Assembly: GCA_002026005.1 (NCBI GenBank)
Contig: MWOX01000152.1
Coordinates: 1-32,059 of the forward strand
DNA length: 32,059 nucleotides
Reading direction: 5' to 3'
Source of the DNA: Prochlorococcus sp. HOT208_60m_808M21
GTDB lineage: Bacteria; Cyanobacteriota; Cyanobacteriia; PCC-6307; Cyanobiaceae
The position numbers and the translations under genes are program-made. Below the pieces are notes generated by a model, which saw only the letters and a program-made list of their open reading frames with translations, did no database searches and had not been told where the DNA came from. Positions 1-7,784 of the stretch are shown here, one piece after another (positions within the stretch are counted from its first letter, which is position 1; every line of letters begins with the position of its first letter).

Positions 1-404
1 GGAAGATTAATACTTGTATAAGCAGTCATTACGATTATAGAAATTATGGCATAGTAAATAGTCTTGGTTAGCACTGAACCAGTGGGTGTCCACCATATCG
101 CAGCTAAAGAGAAACCAAGGGGAGCAGATGCTGCTACCATCCAAGGGATTCTAGGCCCCCATCTTGATTTAGTACGATCACTTAACCATCCAATTAGCGG
201 ATCATTTACTGCATCCCATATCTTTATTAACATTAATAATGATCCTGCAATTATTACCGGTAAACCAGCAGAAATAAAGAATTTGAATAGAAAAAAACCA
301 AATTGTGTCGCGACTAAACCTGTGCCTGCATCTCCTAGCCCATAAGAGAACATTAATCTTGTTGTTGATCTAGAAATATTTTTTTTCGAGTGTGAATTTT
401 CCAA
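1..404 (-). CDS. GPH-family sugar:cation symporter, N-terminal part (runs off left edge)
   Basis: The minus strand is open from position 404 to the left edge. It reads as the start of a glycoside-pentoside-hexuronide (MelB-like) MFS transporter: a YGLGDAGTG stretch opens the first helix, followed by the family signature WDAVNDPLIGWLSDRTKSRWG in the loop after helix 2, then two more hydrophobic segments. The family imports sugars with Na+ or H+; the substrate cannot be read here. No ATG lies at the expected N-terminus. A TTG at 404 gives a 17-residue polar leader before the ATG at 353, which sits right at the first helix, so I prefer the TTG. The C-terminal two thirds are outside the window. 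Its neighbour glgX suggests a carbohydrate context, but they are separated by a tRNA and need not be linked. Confidence 0.8.
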   Translation of the reverse strand, partial: MENSHSKKNISRSTTRLMFSYGLGDAGTGLVATQFGFFLFKFFISAGLPVIIAGSLLMLIKIWDAVNDPLIGWLSDRTKSRWGPRIPWMVAASAPLGFSLAAIWWTPTGSVLTKTIYYAIISIIVMTAYTSINL

Positions 405-454
405 TCTTTTTACTTTGTTTATTGTTTGATAATGTATTATTGCAATGGTAATTC

Positions 455-460
455 TATTAC
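455..460 (+). promoter_or_regulatory. possible -10 element of tRNA-Gly
   Basis: TATTAC lies five bases before the first base of the tRNA, the right distance for a -10 box. No clear -35 is seen, as is common for this group. Weak evidence on its own. Confidence 0.3.
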
Positions 461-465
461 TTAAT

Positions 466-536
466 GCGGGCGTGGTTTAGTGGTAAAACCTCAGCCTTCC
501 AAGCTGAAGATGCGGGTTCGATTCCCGCCGCCCGCT
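466..536 (+). tRNA. tRNA-Gly (anticodon TCC)
   Basis: Complete cloverleaf of 71 bases. The acceptor stem GCGGGCG pairs with CGCCCGC, discriminator T536. The anticodon loop reads CTTCCAA, giving anticodon TCC (reads GGA/GGG). The T arm is GCGGG-TTCGATT-CCCGC. CCA is not encoded. Its 3' end is one base from the stop codon of the convergent glgX. Confidence 0.96.
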
Positions 537-537
537 T

Positions 538-2571
538 TTAGAATAAATTATTTTTTGCCCCAAATACTTCTTCTGAAATGATTAGTAAAGAGCTTCTACT
601 CTTTATTGAAACAGATTTTTCATTAATAGTTAAAGGTTCAAAAATCTCAGACATGCTAGTGTCGATAACTTTTAACCAATTATATTTACATTTCGGCAAG
701 GGGAAATCGATACTTTTTGAATATGCATTTAAACCTATCCAAACCAGCGGACTAGTATTATCTTTGTTAATGCTAAAGGCAACTGTGTGCGACCAACTAC
801 TCCAATCGGGGCTGTTTAACTTTGTTCCATGCCAATGATATGTTGGAATATTTTCATTGGTTTGATTATTAGAGAAGAATGATGGATTAAAAATGTTTAT
901 TAGTTTTTTTCGGATTTTTATAACGTATTTAAAATAATCTAATAATTCCAAATCTTGTTGACCATGTTCCCAATTCATCCAGCCCAATAAATTATTTTGG
1001 CACCAAGAATTGTTGTTCCCGCCTTGTGATCTTCCTATTTCATCACCCATAAGTATCATTGGAACACCTTTAGAGATAAGTAAACTAAGAACAAGATTTT
1101 TTTGTTGTCTTTTTCTTAAATCATTGATTAATAAGTTCGTAGTTGGTCCCTCAGTACCATGATTCCAAGAATTGTTATGGTTATCTCCATCTCTATTTTG
1201 TTCTCTATTGGCAAAATTATGTTTTCTATTGAAAGTTACTAAGTCTTTTAAAGTGAATCCATCATGTGAAGTAATAAAATTTATCGACTTTGGAAAAATA
1301 TTATCTTTTTTATAAATAGATGGAGAACCTTTTATTTTATCGCTCATATTCCAAGCTGTATCTTTATCCCCCTTCCAAAATCTCCTCAAGTCATCTCTAA
1401 AATGACCATTCCAAGTGAAAGTATTCTTAGATGGGAAATCACTTAATTTATATAAACCGCCACAATCCCATGGCTCACTTATGAACTTGACATCGATAAG
1501 TTCTGGTTCACATTCTATATCTTCAAAAATTGGAGGATTATCAAGCGGTGAAAGATTTTCTCCTCTTGATAGGGCAATTCCTAAATCAAATCTAAAACCA
1601 TCAACTCCTAATTCACTCGCCCAACATTTTAAAGATTCAATTATTAGTTTTCTAACTAATCCTCTGTTTGCTGCAATAGTATTACCACATCCTGAGACGT
1701 CCTGATAATTTTTATCTTTTCCAATAAAGTAATAAAGATTTTCATCTATACCTTTCCAAGATATTGCTGGCCCTTTTGAATCACCTTCGCAAGTGTGATT
1801 ATATACAACATCTAAGATGACTTCAATGTCTGCTTTATGACATTCCTCTACAAATCTTCTAAATTCTTCTCTATTCTTTTCGGGGGATTCATTCGAAAGA
1901 TATTCAAAATGCGGAGTAAACCAATTAATTGGACTATATCCCCAAAAATTTTTTAGACCATTTGGTGCATCAGTAGGATCAAAACAAAAAATTGGAAGTA
2001 ATTCAATTGTTGTAATACCCAGTTCTTTGAGATAAGGAATTTTTTTTAAAAATTTCTTAAAACAACTTTCATCTTTATCAGTTGATTCAGTGAAAGATTT
2101 AATATGGAGTTCATAAATAATTGTTTCTTCCCAAGAATGTTTTGGTCTTGGATAATCCTTAAAATTAAATAATTTTCTATCGCAAACAACACTTTTAAGA
2201 CAAGAATTAGTATTTTCTTGATTTTTTAATGCATTTTCTCTTTTATAACTTCTCCATCCGGTAATACCCCTTGAACATGGATCAAGTAATACTTTTTTTT
2301 CATAGTTATTATTAATCTCATTATTTTTTTGTTTCACTCTAAAAGCATAAATACAACCTTCATCTAGATTTTTTATTTCTGCATGCCAGTATGGTCCTGT
2401 ATTATGATGCTGATCTAGTTTCAATATAATTTTTGGGGAAATAGAGTCCTCTTTCTCAAACAATAAGATTTCTACATATTCTGCATTTGTAGCTACTAAG
2501 GAAAAATTAATCCCTTGTGAAGTTAGAGAACTCCCTAAAGGAAATGGTTTACCTTTATTAAGATGAATCAC
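538..2571 (-). CDS. glgX: Glycogen debranching enzyme (GlgX/isoamylase type, GH13)
   Basis: Hydrolyses alpha-1,6 branches in glycogen; cytoplasmic. 677 residues, usual for the family. An N-terminal CBM48-like beta domain covers about residues 5-100, followed by the GH13 barrel. All catalytic motifs are visible: DVVYNHT at 254-260, GFRFDL with nucleophile Asp329, ISEPWD with acid/base Glu366, and TSHDGF with Asp437. The C-terminal ~110 residues form the usual beta sandwich. The ATG at 2571 gives a start close to the CBM48 domain. It is transcribed alone on minus. Its stop codon is one base from the 3' end of the convergent tRNA-Gly, leaving no room for a separate terminator. GlgX versus plant-type isoamylase cannot be settled without a tree. 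Confidence 0.93.
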   Translation of the reverse strand: MIHLNKGKPFPLGSSLTSQGINFSLVATNAEYVEILLFEKEDSISPKIILKLDQHHNTGPYWHAEIKNLDEGCIYAFRVKQKNNEINNNYEKKVLLDPCSRGITGWRSYKRENALKNQENTNSCLKSVVCDRKLFNFKDYPRPKHSWEETIIYELHIKSFTESTDKDESCFKKFLKKIPYLKELGITTIELLPIFCFDPTDAPNGLKNFWGYSPINWFTPHFEYLSNESPEKNREEFRRFVEECHKADIEVILDVVYNHTCEGDSKGPAISWKGIDENLYYFIGKDKNYQDVSGCGNTIAANRGLVRKLIIESLKCWASELGVDGFRFDLGIALSRGENLSPLDNPPIFEDIECEPELIDVKFISEPWDCGGLYKLSDFPSKNTFTWNGHFRDDLRRFWKGDKDTAWNMSDKIKGSPSIYKKDNIFPKSINFITSHDGFTLKDLVTFNRKHNFANREQNRDGDNHNNSWNHGTEGPTTNLLINDLRKRQQKNLVLSLLISKGVPMILMGDEIGRSQGGNNNSWCQNNLLGWMNWEHGQQDLELLDYFKYVIKIRKKLINIFNPSFFSNNQTNENIPTYHWHGTKLNSPDWSSWSHTVAFSINKDNTSPLVWIGLNAYSKSIDFPLPKCKYNWLKVIDTSMSEIFEPLTINEKSVSIKSRSSLLIISEEVFGAKNNLF

Positions 2572-2986
2572 TTTTTCTTTATCATTAGATTATTTAAATA
2601 TTGAGATAATTTATTTAATTTACTGATATTTGAATAATAGATGCAAAATTTAAAAAAAAACTCAAATTTAAGGCTTCACTAATCAACTTTATTAGATCTT
2701 GGAGAGTATTAATTTTCTAATTAATTTCAATTTTTTCATCCATCTGCTCAGTGCATAAAACGATTTATAGAGAAAGTTTAATAATGAGAAAACTAGATTT
2801 TTCTTGATTTCAAAATACAAATTGCGTTTTTTCATGTGATGAGAAGGAAATATATCTGAAAATTAATAAAACATAATAAATAGCTCAAATTCTTAAATCC
2901 CCCCCCCTTTGACATTTTTCCCATTTACTAAATCTAGTTAGATTTTTATTGATAAATCTTGTGCTACCAATGCTTTTTGCTGTTTT

Positions 2987-3094
2987 CTAAATGAAGAAGC
3001 TATTTTTTATAAATGAAAAAGCGCGGTTATAAGAAATAAATAATGTTGCTAAAAATGTCCCTAAAATTTGTATAAAGCTTTGCGCCGCCAGCAT
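2987..3094 (-). CDS. Possible micro-ORF, 35 aa, one hydrophobic segment (doubtful)
   Basis: ATG at 3094 to TAG at 2987 encodes a peptide with a hydrophobic run around ILGTFLATLFI. Its first codons (ATG CTG GCG GCG CAA AGC) are more GC-rich than the surroundings. There is no good ribosome binding site. A longer version needs a TTG inside the first codon of hup and would run through the hup promoter, so I do not support it. It could equally be a chance ORF. Confidence 0.2.
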   Translation of the reverse strand: MLAAQSFIQILGTFLATLFISYNRAFSFIKNSFFI

Positions 3095-3137
3095 TTTCGG
3101 TTGCCGTATTTGTATTTGCTCCATATGATGTGAAAGT

Positions 3138-3192
3138 TCGAGGTTTAAACTCGATTTAAATCTTTTTTTAACCCCTAGCTTTAATTTAAATT
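3138..3192. promoter_or_regulatory. Palindromes upstream of hup
   Basis: Three AT-rich palindromes follow each other just before the hup start codon: TCGA-G-GTTTAAAC-TCGA (3138-3154, perfect apart from one extra G), GATTTAAATC (3153-3162) and AATTTAAATT (3183-3192). They sit where the promoter and leader should be and could bind a regulator, or HU itself. In such AT-rich DNA the shorter two are expected by chance fairly often. Confidence 0.3.
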
Positions 3193-3195
3193 TCA

Positions 3196-3471
3196 ATGAA
3201 CAAAGCTGATTTAGTAAATCTTGTTGCAGCTCGTACAGAGCTCACAAAAACGGATGTTTCTTTAGTTGTTGATGCAGCTATTGAAACTATTGTTGATTCA
3301 GTAGTGGAAGGCAAAAAAGTCTCTTTACTAGGATTTGGTTCTTTTGAACCAAGAGATCGTTCTGCAAGACAGGGTTTAAACCCTAAGACAGGCGAAAAAA
3401 TAGCAATACCAGCTAAAAGAGTTCCAACATTCTCTGCAGGTAAACTTTTTAAGGATAGAGTTCAAGGGTAA
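3196..3471 (+). CDS. hup: DNA-binding protein HU
   Basis: Histone-like architectural protein that bends and compacts DNA as a dimer. 91 residues, the standard length. It has the N-terminal helix pair (residues 1-40), the core LGFGSFEPRDRSARQG, the beta arm with GLNPKTGEKIAIPA (the RNP-type arm, with N-P conserved), and the C-terminal FSAGKLFKDRV helix. ATG start. It stands alone and is followed by a strong terminator, so it is probably a single-gene transcript. Confidence 0.97.
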   Translation: MNKADLVNLVAARTELTKTDVSLVVDAAIETIVDSVVEGKKVSLLGFGSFEPRDRSARQGLNPKTGEKIAIPAKRVPTFSAGKLFKDRVQG

Positions 3472-3501
3472 TTTTTTTAATCTATTTCTTCCTTTAATAA
3501 C

Positions 3502-3530
3502 AAGGTGCTCTTTTAGGGCATCTTTTTTTT
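3502..3530 (+). terminator. Rho-independent terminator of hup
   Basis: A nine-base-pair stem (AAGGTGCTC with GGGCATCTT, two G-T pairs) around a five-base TTTTA loop, followed directly by a run of T. It lies 30 bases after the hup stop codon. Confidence 0.85.
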
Positions 3531-3607
3531 AATCGCAAAAAGATGCAATTAGCTCAATACCCAATACTCATAACGAGGCATCCAAAATTTTGAAATCTTT
3601 AGAAGTA

Positions 3608-3919
3608 ATGAAATGTTTAACTATTTTATTCCTTAAATTTTTGTTGTTATCTAATTTTGTTATGGCTGAAACAATACCAACAAAGTCTAAGATTTTAAAA
3701 CAATCTAGTGATTGTTTTAAAGATTCTCGAACCCAAATATGTAAAGAATTAGTTTCTGAAATAGAAAAACTTCAATTAGTAGTATTTGACCAAAATAGAT
3801 TCAAATGTCAATCAAGTTTATTGGGGCTGCAAACGGAAATTATTGAAGCTTATTTTTTTAATAATTTCTCAAATGAGAGAATTTCATTAATGATCCCATA
3901 TGTGATTAAAAATTGTTAA
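3608..3919 (+). CDS. Small secreted cysteine-containing protein, unknown function
   Basis: Not a family I recognise. From the ATG at 3608 it has 103 residues: a typical signal peptide (basic start, hydrophobic core TILFLKFLLLSNFV, cleavage site after MA near residue 20) and a mature part of about 80 residues with four cysteines (SDCF, QICK, KCQS and the C-terminal NC). Even cysteine number plus export suggests disulfides in the periplasm. An in-frame TTG at 3590 would add six residues and has GAGG 11 bases upstream; the ATG gives the more classical signal peptide, so the start is open. It is followed 54 bases later by another small membrane protein gene on the same strand. Confidence 0.6.
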   Translation: MKCLTILFLKFLLLSNFVMAETIPTKSKILKQSSDCFKDSRTQICKELVSEIEKLQLVVFDQNRFKCQSSLLGLQTEIIEAYFFNNFSNERISLMIPYVIKNC

Positions 3920-3973
3920 TTATTAAAAAAATTTATTTTTTTGGAATATTATAAATTTGTTATTTAATTTGTA

Positions 3974-4216
3974 ATGGTAAAAGGTTTTTCTGATAATGAA
4001 GTTAAGAATAATACTCAAAATACTCAAATAAAAGAAAAAAAAGGCTTAGCTGGTTTTCTTAAAGGCAAGAAATTTACTTACACTTTGCCAGGCAAAAAAC
4101 AAATAAATATTTTTGGATCAATAGTAATAGCCTTAAACATCATTTTAGTATTGCTAGTCATCCTTTATTTAAAGAATCAAGAATTCCATGACTTTGTATT
4201 TAATGTTGGACGTTAG
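3974..4216 (+). CDS. Small single-pass membrane protein, unknown function
   Basis: 80 residues, ATG start. The first ~45 residues are polar and rich in Lys and Asn, with a GLAGFLKGKKF segment. A strong membrane helix follows at about residues 46-66 (IFGSIVIALNIILVLLVILYL), then a short tail FHDFVFNVGR. By the positive-inside rule the N-terminus is probably cytoplasmic. No known domain. It looks like one of the short lineage-specific proteins common in marine picocyanobacteria. Confidence 0.6.
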   Translation: MVKGFSDNEVKNNTQNTQIKEKKGLAGFLKGKKFTYTLPGKKQINIFGSIVIALNIILVLLVILYLKNQEFHDFVFNVGR

Positions 4217-4274
4217 CTATATTTTTAGATCGAAAGATTTTATTAGATGATATATTTAAATTTTAGAATATCCT

Positions 4275-4532
4275 ATGAAGGTAGTTAATTTAGTTTCTCA
4301 AATATTTTTTTTGTTGATAACTGTTCTATTTTTGATATATTTTCTAACAGGTTACGACTCCGCTTTCGAGGCAGACCAAAATTGTCATTCATATCTTTCA
4401 AGTTACGATAACCCATCTGGAAATTATGGTTGTGACCATGATACTGAGACTCATCAGTGGATACTTTACGAGTCCAATGAAAGTAAAGAACCAGCAAAAA
4501 TTATTAAGAAATTTAGGTACAAGTTTTTATAA
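4275..4532 (+). CDS. Small membrane-anchored or secreted protein, unknown function
   Basis: 85 residues, ATG start. An N-terminal hydrophobic segment (about residues 7-27, VSQIFFLLITVLFLIYFLTG) is followed by an acidic, aromatic domain with two cysteines (NCHSYLSSY and YGCDHDTETHQW) and a basic tail FRYKFL. The hydrophobic part may be an uncleaved anchor, since no clear cleavage site follows. The 3' end overlaps that of the convergent gene on minus by six bases. Function unknown. Confidence 0.55.
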   Translation: MKVVNLVSQIFFLLITVLFLIYFLTGYDSAFEADQNCHSYLSSYDNPSGNYGCDHDTETHQWILYESNESKEPAKIIKKFRYKFL

Positions 4533-4739
4533 ATCAATTTTCTTATAAAAAAACTTTGCAGATATAATAGAAATAACAGCTGTAATTGTGAAAGTAAGAT
4601 ATTGATATATGCTTCCTTCTAAGTAGATTTTATTTTTATATAGAGGAAAATCGACTAAAGATCCTATAGTTCCCCAAATAATTACCCAAACAGATATGTA
4701 TAAGAATACCTTTATTGGATTAGATTTTTTTGCTTCCAT
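4527..4739 (-). CDS. Small two-helix membrane protein, downstream of hli
   Basis: 70 residues, ATG start. Two predicted membrane helices, about residues 10-29 (VFLYISVWVIIWGTIGSLV) and 46-62 (YLTFTITAVISIISAKF), with a basic end. It starts two bases after the stop codon of the Hli gene on the same strand, so the two are almost certainly cotranscribed. No domain is recognised; the pairing hints at a thylakoid or photoprotection role, which is inference only. Confidence 0.6.
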   Translation of the reverse strand: MEAKKSNPIKVFLYISVWVIIWGTIGSLVDFPLYKNKIYLEGSIYQYLTFTITAVISIISAKFFYKKIDL

Positions 4740-4741
4740 TT

Positions 4742-4987
4742 TTAATTAATACCAAAAATTGAAGAAGTAACAGGTCTGCCGCTAAAAACTAACTCGGTTA
4801 ATATGAGCATTAAGAATCCGATCATTGCTGCTCTACCATTTACAAGTTCAGCACTGCTATTAAATCCAAAAACATTTTTTACTTCATCTCCCTGATTGTC
4901 TACCCATTTTGAGTATTCATTATCAGTTGATGATGTATCAGTAAAATCATCATTTTGATTTTCTATTGGAGAGCCATTTTTTTGCAT
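4742..4987 (-). CDS. hli: High-light-inducible protein (Hli/Scp)
   Basis: Single-helix chlorophyll-binding protein of the LHC superfamily, which protects photosystems and binds chlorophyll and carotenoid in the thylakoid under light stress. 81 residues: a polar, acidic N-terminal ~45 residues, then the signature helix ELVNGRAAMIGFLMLILTEL (residues 47-66), which carries the E-x-x-N-G-R pigment ligands, and a short tail. The N-terminal extension is longer than in the smallest Hli proteins. First gene of a two-gene unit with the small membrane protein behind it; it lies 47 bases after cobD but probably has its own promoter. Confidence 0.92.
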   Translation of the reverse strand: MQKNGSPIENQNDDFTDTSSTDNEYSKWVDNQGDEVKNVFGFNSSAELVNGRAAMIGFLMLILTELVFSGRPVTSSIFGIN

Positions 4988-5034
4988 AGGATTTTTTTAT
5001 ATTTTATTCTAGTAATTTTAAAACTAGTTTATAA

Positions 5035-6060
5035 TTAAATTAAAATTGAAATTATAAAAAAAATTAAGACAAAAATTATTATCCATAATAATTGTAATCT
5101 CAAAATTAATTGACAAATTAATTTAATTTTCTCTCCAGTGCAATTATCTCCATTCGCATTAATCATTGGCTTTTTAATAATCTCATTTTTATATTTACTT
5201 TTCCCACCCAATGTTATTCCAGAAATATAAGCAAATATAGCTTCTGAAATCCCAGCATTAGGCGAATCATATTTTTTACCATCAAGATAGCTTTTTTTTA
5301 TGATTGATCCATACTCATTAATTTTGGGACTAACTAAAGGTAATGTAATTAAAACTAATCTTGAAGGAACAAACGTAAAAATATCTTCGATTTTTGCACT
5401 GAAAAAACCTAAATATCTAAAATAATCATATCTGTAACCTATCATTGAATCTAAAGTACTTATAGCTTTATAAGAAAAACCAAGTGATAAAGGCCCTGGC
5501 AGAAAAATTGAAAATTTCATAAAAAAAATTCCAATAAAAATCCAAAATAATGGCCCAAATATTCCATCAACAGAATTTTCGGTAAGACTCTCTGTACTTG
5601 ATCTCAAGAGATGTTCTAAAGAAGATGAACTTACATCCCTACTAACTATCCTTTGTACCTTCTCTTTGATTATTCTCTTATTTTGGTCATTAATTTCTTC
5701 GCGTTCTATTAGCTCTGCAATCTCTTTCACACTTGAAATAAGTCCCTTAGTCGCAATACAACTTGAAAGTCCAAAAAAAATTAGCAATCCACCCAAAAAA
5801 TTATTTCTTGATTGCACATAACTGAGTTCTATCAATTTACCTAAACCAAAACTCATTCCTATGGTGGATGTAGCTACTATTAAGCCTCCCCAAAACAATA
5901 TATTTTTATTTTCCCCAAAATTATTTATGAGGTAATCAGATAATTTTTTTATGTAAAAGCCAATTACTTGAACAGGATGGATTAAGAATCTTGGATCGCC
6001 GATTAATAAATCAAAACCAATCGATCCAAGGAATATTAAAAATAAATTTATTTCAGCCAA
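5035..6060 (-). CDS. cobD: Adenosylcobinamide-phosphate synthase CobD/CbiB
   Basis: Integral membrane enzyme that joins adenosylcobyric acid to the aminopropanol (phosphate) arm in the late B12 pathway; here it would serve (pseudo)cobalamin made de novo. 341 residues. Diagnostic stretches are [19 protein letters not shown] near the N-terminus, [16 protein letters not shown], and [14 protein letters not shown]. Several hydrophobic segments, the last at the C-terminus. No ATG or GTG is available: the frame is closed upstream by a stop, so it must start at TTG 6060, inside ilvC (13-base overlap in another frame). This implies cotranscription and perhaps translational coupling with ilvC. Confidence 0.93.
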   Translation of the reverse strand: MAEINLFLIFLGSIGFDLLIGDPRFLIHPVQVIGFYIKKLSDYLINNFGENKNILFWGGLIVATSTIGMSFGLGKLIELSYVQSRNNFLGGLLIFFGLSSCIATKGLISSVKEIAELIEREEINDQNKRIIKEKVQRIVSRDVSSSSLEHLLRSSTESLTENSVDGIFGPLFWIFIGIFFMKFSIFLPGPLSLGFSYKAISTLDSMIGYRYDYFRYLGFFSAKIEDIFTFVPSRLVLITLPLVSPKINEYGSIIKKSYLDGKKYDSPNAGISEAIFAYISGITLGGKSKYKNEIIKKPMINANGDNCTGEKIKLICQLILRLQLLWIIIFVLIFFIISILI

Positions 6061-7037
6061 CTGAACATCGAGCGCAAACCTTTACCTACTTTCTCAATTG
6101 TATGTTTTGAGTTCTCTTCTCTTAATTTTGTCATTAAGGGTTTGTTTTTATTGCATTCTTCCACAAAATTCTTAGCGAAAGTTCCATCTTGAATATCTTT
6201 TAGAATTTTCTGCATTTCTTTTTTTGTATCACTATTGATTAGCCTTTTACCACTTACATAATCTCCATATTCTGCTGTATTTGAAATGGAATCTCTCATT
6301 TGAGATAAGCCTCCCTTCACCATTAAATCAACAATAAGTTTAACTTCATGTAAGCATTCGAAGTAAGCAAGTTCAGGTTGATATCCAGCCTCTACAAGAG
6401 TTTCGAAGCCTGATTTGACGAGTTCTGATAATCCTCCGCACAAGACAGCTTGTTCGCCAAATAAATCAGTTTCTGTTTCTTCTTTGAAGTTTGTTTCAAG
6501 AATTCCTGCTCTAGTTCCGCCAATCCCTTTAGCGTAAGCCATAGCTAATGATCTTGCACTCCCAGAAGAATCTTGCTCTACTGCAAACAATGCTGGAACT
6601 CCTTGACCATTCTGATATTCCCAGCGAACAGTGTGTCCGGGCCCTTTTGGAGCAATCATGACAACATCCACAAAACTAGGAGGTTTGATAAGTCCGAATC
6701 TTATATTGAAGCCATGAGCAAAACTTAATATCTTTCCTTCTTTTAAGTTTGGTTCTATTTCTTTAAGATAAACATCTTTCTGAAACTCATCTGGAAGGAG
6801 AATCATAATCCAGTCTGCTTTTTCGCAAGCTTCAGAAACGCTAAAGACTTGTAGACCATCGCTAATAGCTTTGCTTTCAGACTTACTTCCTTTATATAAT
6901 CCAACAATTACATCCATACCGCTATCTTTAAGATTTAGGGCATGTGCATGACCTTGTGATCCATATCCAATAATCGCTATTGTTTTATTATTTAAAAGAC
7001 TTAGATCTGCATCTGTGTCGTAGAAGAGTTGGGTCAT
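6048..7037 (-). CDS. ilvC: Ketol-acid reductoisomerase
   Basis: NADPH- and Mg-dependent step of valine, leucine and isoleucine synthesis. 329 residues, class I (short) length. The Rossmann motif [12 protein letters not shown] is at 24-35, followed by the cofactor-specificity loop GLYKGSKS with two Ser (NADPH type). The active site has His108 and metal ligands Asp191, Glu195, Glu227 and Glu231. ATG start. A 111-base spacer separates it from clpP upstream, enough for its own promoter; cobD overlaps its 3' end. Confidence 0.97.
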   Translation of the reverse strand: MTQLFYDTDADLSLLNNKTIAIIGYGSQGHAHALNLKDSGMDVIVGLYKGSKSESKAISDGLQVFSVSEACEKADWIMILLPDEFQKDVYLKEIEPNLKEGKILSFAHGFNIRFGLIKPPSFVDVVMIAPKGPGHTVRWEYQNGQGVPALFAVEQDSSGSARSLAMAYAKGIGGTRAGILETNFKEETETDLFGEQAVLCGGLSELVKSGFETLVEAGYQPELAYFECLHEVKLIVDLMVKGGLSQMRDSISNTAEYGDYVSGKRLINSDTKKEMQKILKDIQDGTFAKNFVEECNKNKPLMTKLREENSKHTIEKVGKGLRSMFSWLK

Positions 7038-7148
7038 TAGTTGTAGCTTCTTTGCATTTGATAATTAATATTTTAGACATTAAGGTGGAAATAAACCAAA
7101 AAATTTATTAATTTAAAAAATTAAAATTAAAATATTAAATTAGAAAGT

Positions 7149-7760
7149 TTAAGACTGATTTGCTTCGCTTGGATGTGTAATTACTCTATCAATTAATCCA
7201 TAATTTTTTGCTTCTTCCGCACTTAGAAAATAATCTCTATCAGTATCCTTTTCAATTTTCTCAAATGATTGGCCTGTCATATCTGCCATAGACATGTTTA
7301 ACATATCTTTAATTCTTAAAATCTCCTTAGCTTCTATTTCAATATCACTAGCTTGGCGTTGAGATGTCCCTCCTAAGGGTTGATGAATCATTATTCTGCT
7401 GTGAGGCAAAGCAACTCTTTTACCTTTTGTACCAGCAGCCAATAGGAACGCTCCCATGGAGGCTGCGAGACCTACGCATATGGTTACTACATCACTTTTT
7501 ACGTATTTGATAGTGTCATAAATTGCCAAGCCAGCAGTTACTGATCCTCCTGGGCTATTTATATATAGATAAATAGGTTTGGAATTATCATCAGAATCTA
7601 AATAAAGCATTTGTGCAACAAGGCTATTAGCAATACCATCATTCACTTCTTGTCCAAGAAAAAGAATTCTTTCAACACCTAGTCTTGTATATATGTCGAC
7701 CCATCTTTCGTATTGACTTCCTGGAAGTCTGTAAGGCACGCTTGGAGTTCCTATTGGCAT
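7149..7760 (-). CDS. clpP: ATP-dependent Clp protease proteolytic subunit (active, ClpP3-like)
   Basis: Serine protease core subunit that degrades proteins fed by a Clp ATPase. 203 residues. Catalytic triad present: Ser101 in GLAASMGAF, His126 in IMIHQP, Asp176 in TDRDYFLS. The N-terminal [13 protein letters not shown] segment resembles the cyanobacterial ClpP that forms a mixed ring with ClpR (ClpP3 in Synechococcus elongatus). It starts 24 bases after clpR on the same strand, matching the known clpR-clpP3 pairing. Confidence 0.95.
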   Translation of the reverse strand: MPIGTPSVPYRLPGSQYERWVDIYTRLGVERILFLGQEVNDGIANSLVAQMLYLDSDDNSKPIYLYINSPGGSVTAGLAIYDTIKYVKSDVVTICVGLAASMGAFLLAAGTKGKRVALPHSRIMIHQPLGGTSQRQASDIEIEAKEILRIKDMLNMSMADMTGQSFEKIEKDTDRDYFLSAEEAKNYGLIDRVITHPSEANQS

Positions 7761-7784
7761 GATTTTAAAATAGTTTTGTGAGTG

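Larger units (their letters stand above)
2572..3195. other. 624-base stretch without a convincing gene
   Basis: The stretch lies between the divergent starts of glgX and hup. It holds no supported protein gene. Notable contents are a run of nine C at 2899-2907 directly followed by a TTGACA hexamer at 2909-2914, a 35-codon minus-strand ORF (3094 down to 2987), and several AT-rich palindromes at 3138-3192 before hup. It may contain a small RNA or regulatory sites; no hairpin followed by a T-run was found that would mark an sRNA terminator. Confidence 0.6.

Noticed and set aside
64..345. 93-codon plus-strand ORF at the left edge
   Set aside because: It is the mirror of the minus-strand GPH transporter, whose family signature reads clearly in the other direction.
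2987..3196. 69-codon minus-strand ORF reaching into hup
   Set aside because: It needs a TTG that overlaps the hup start codon and covers the hup promoter; only the shorter ATG version is kept, as doubtful.
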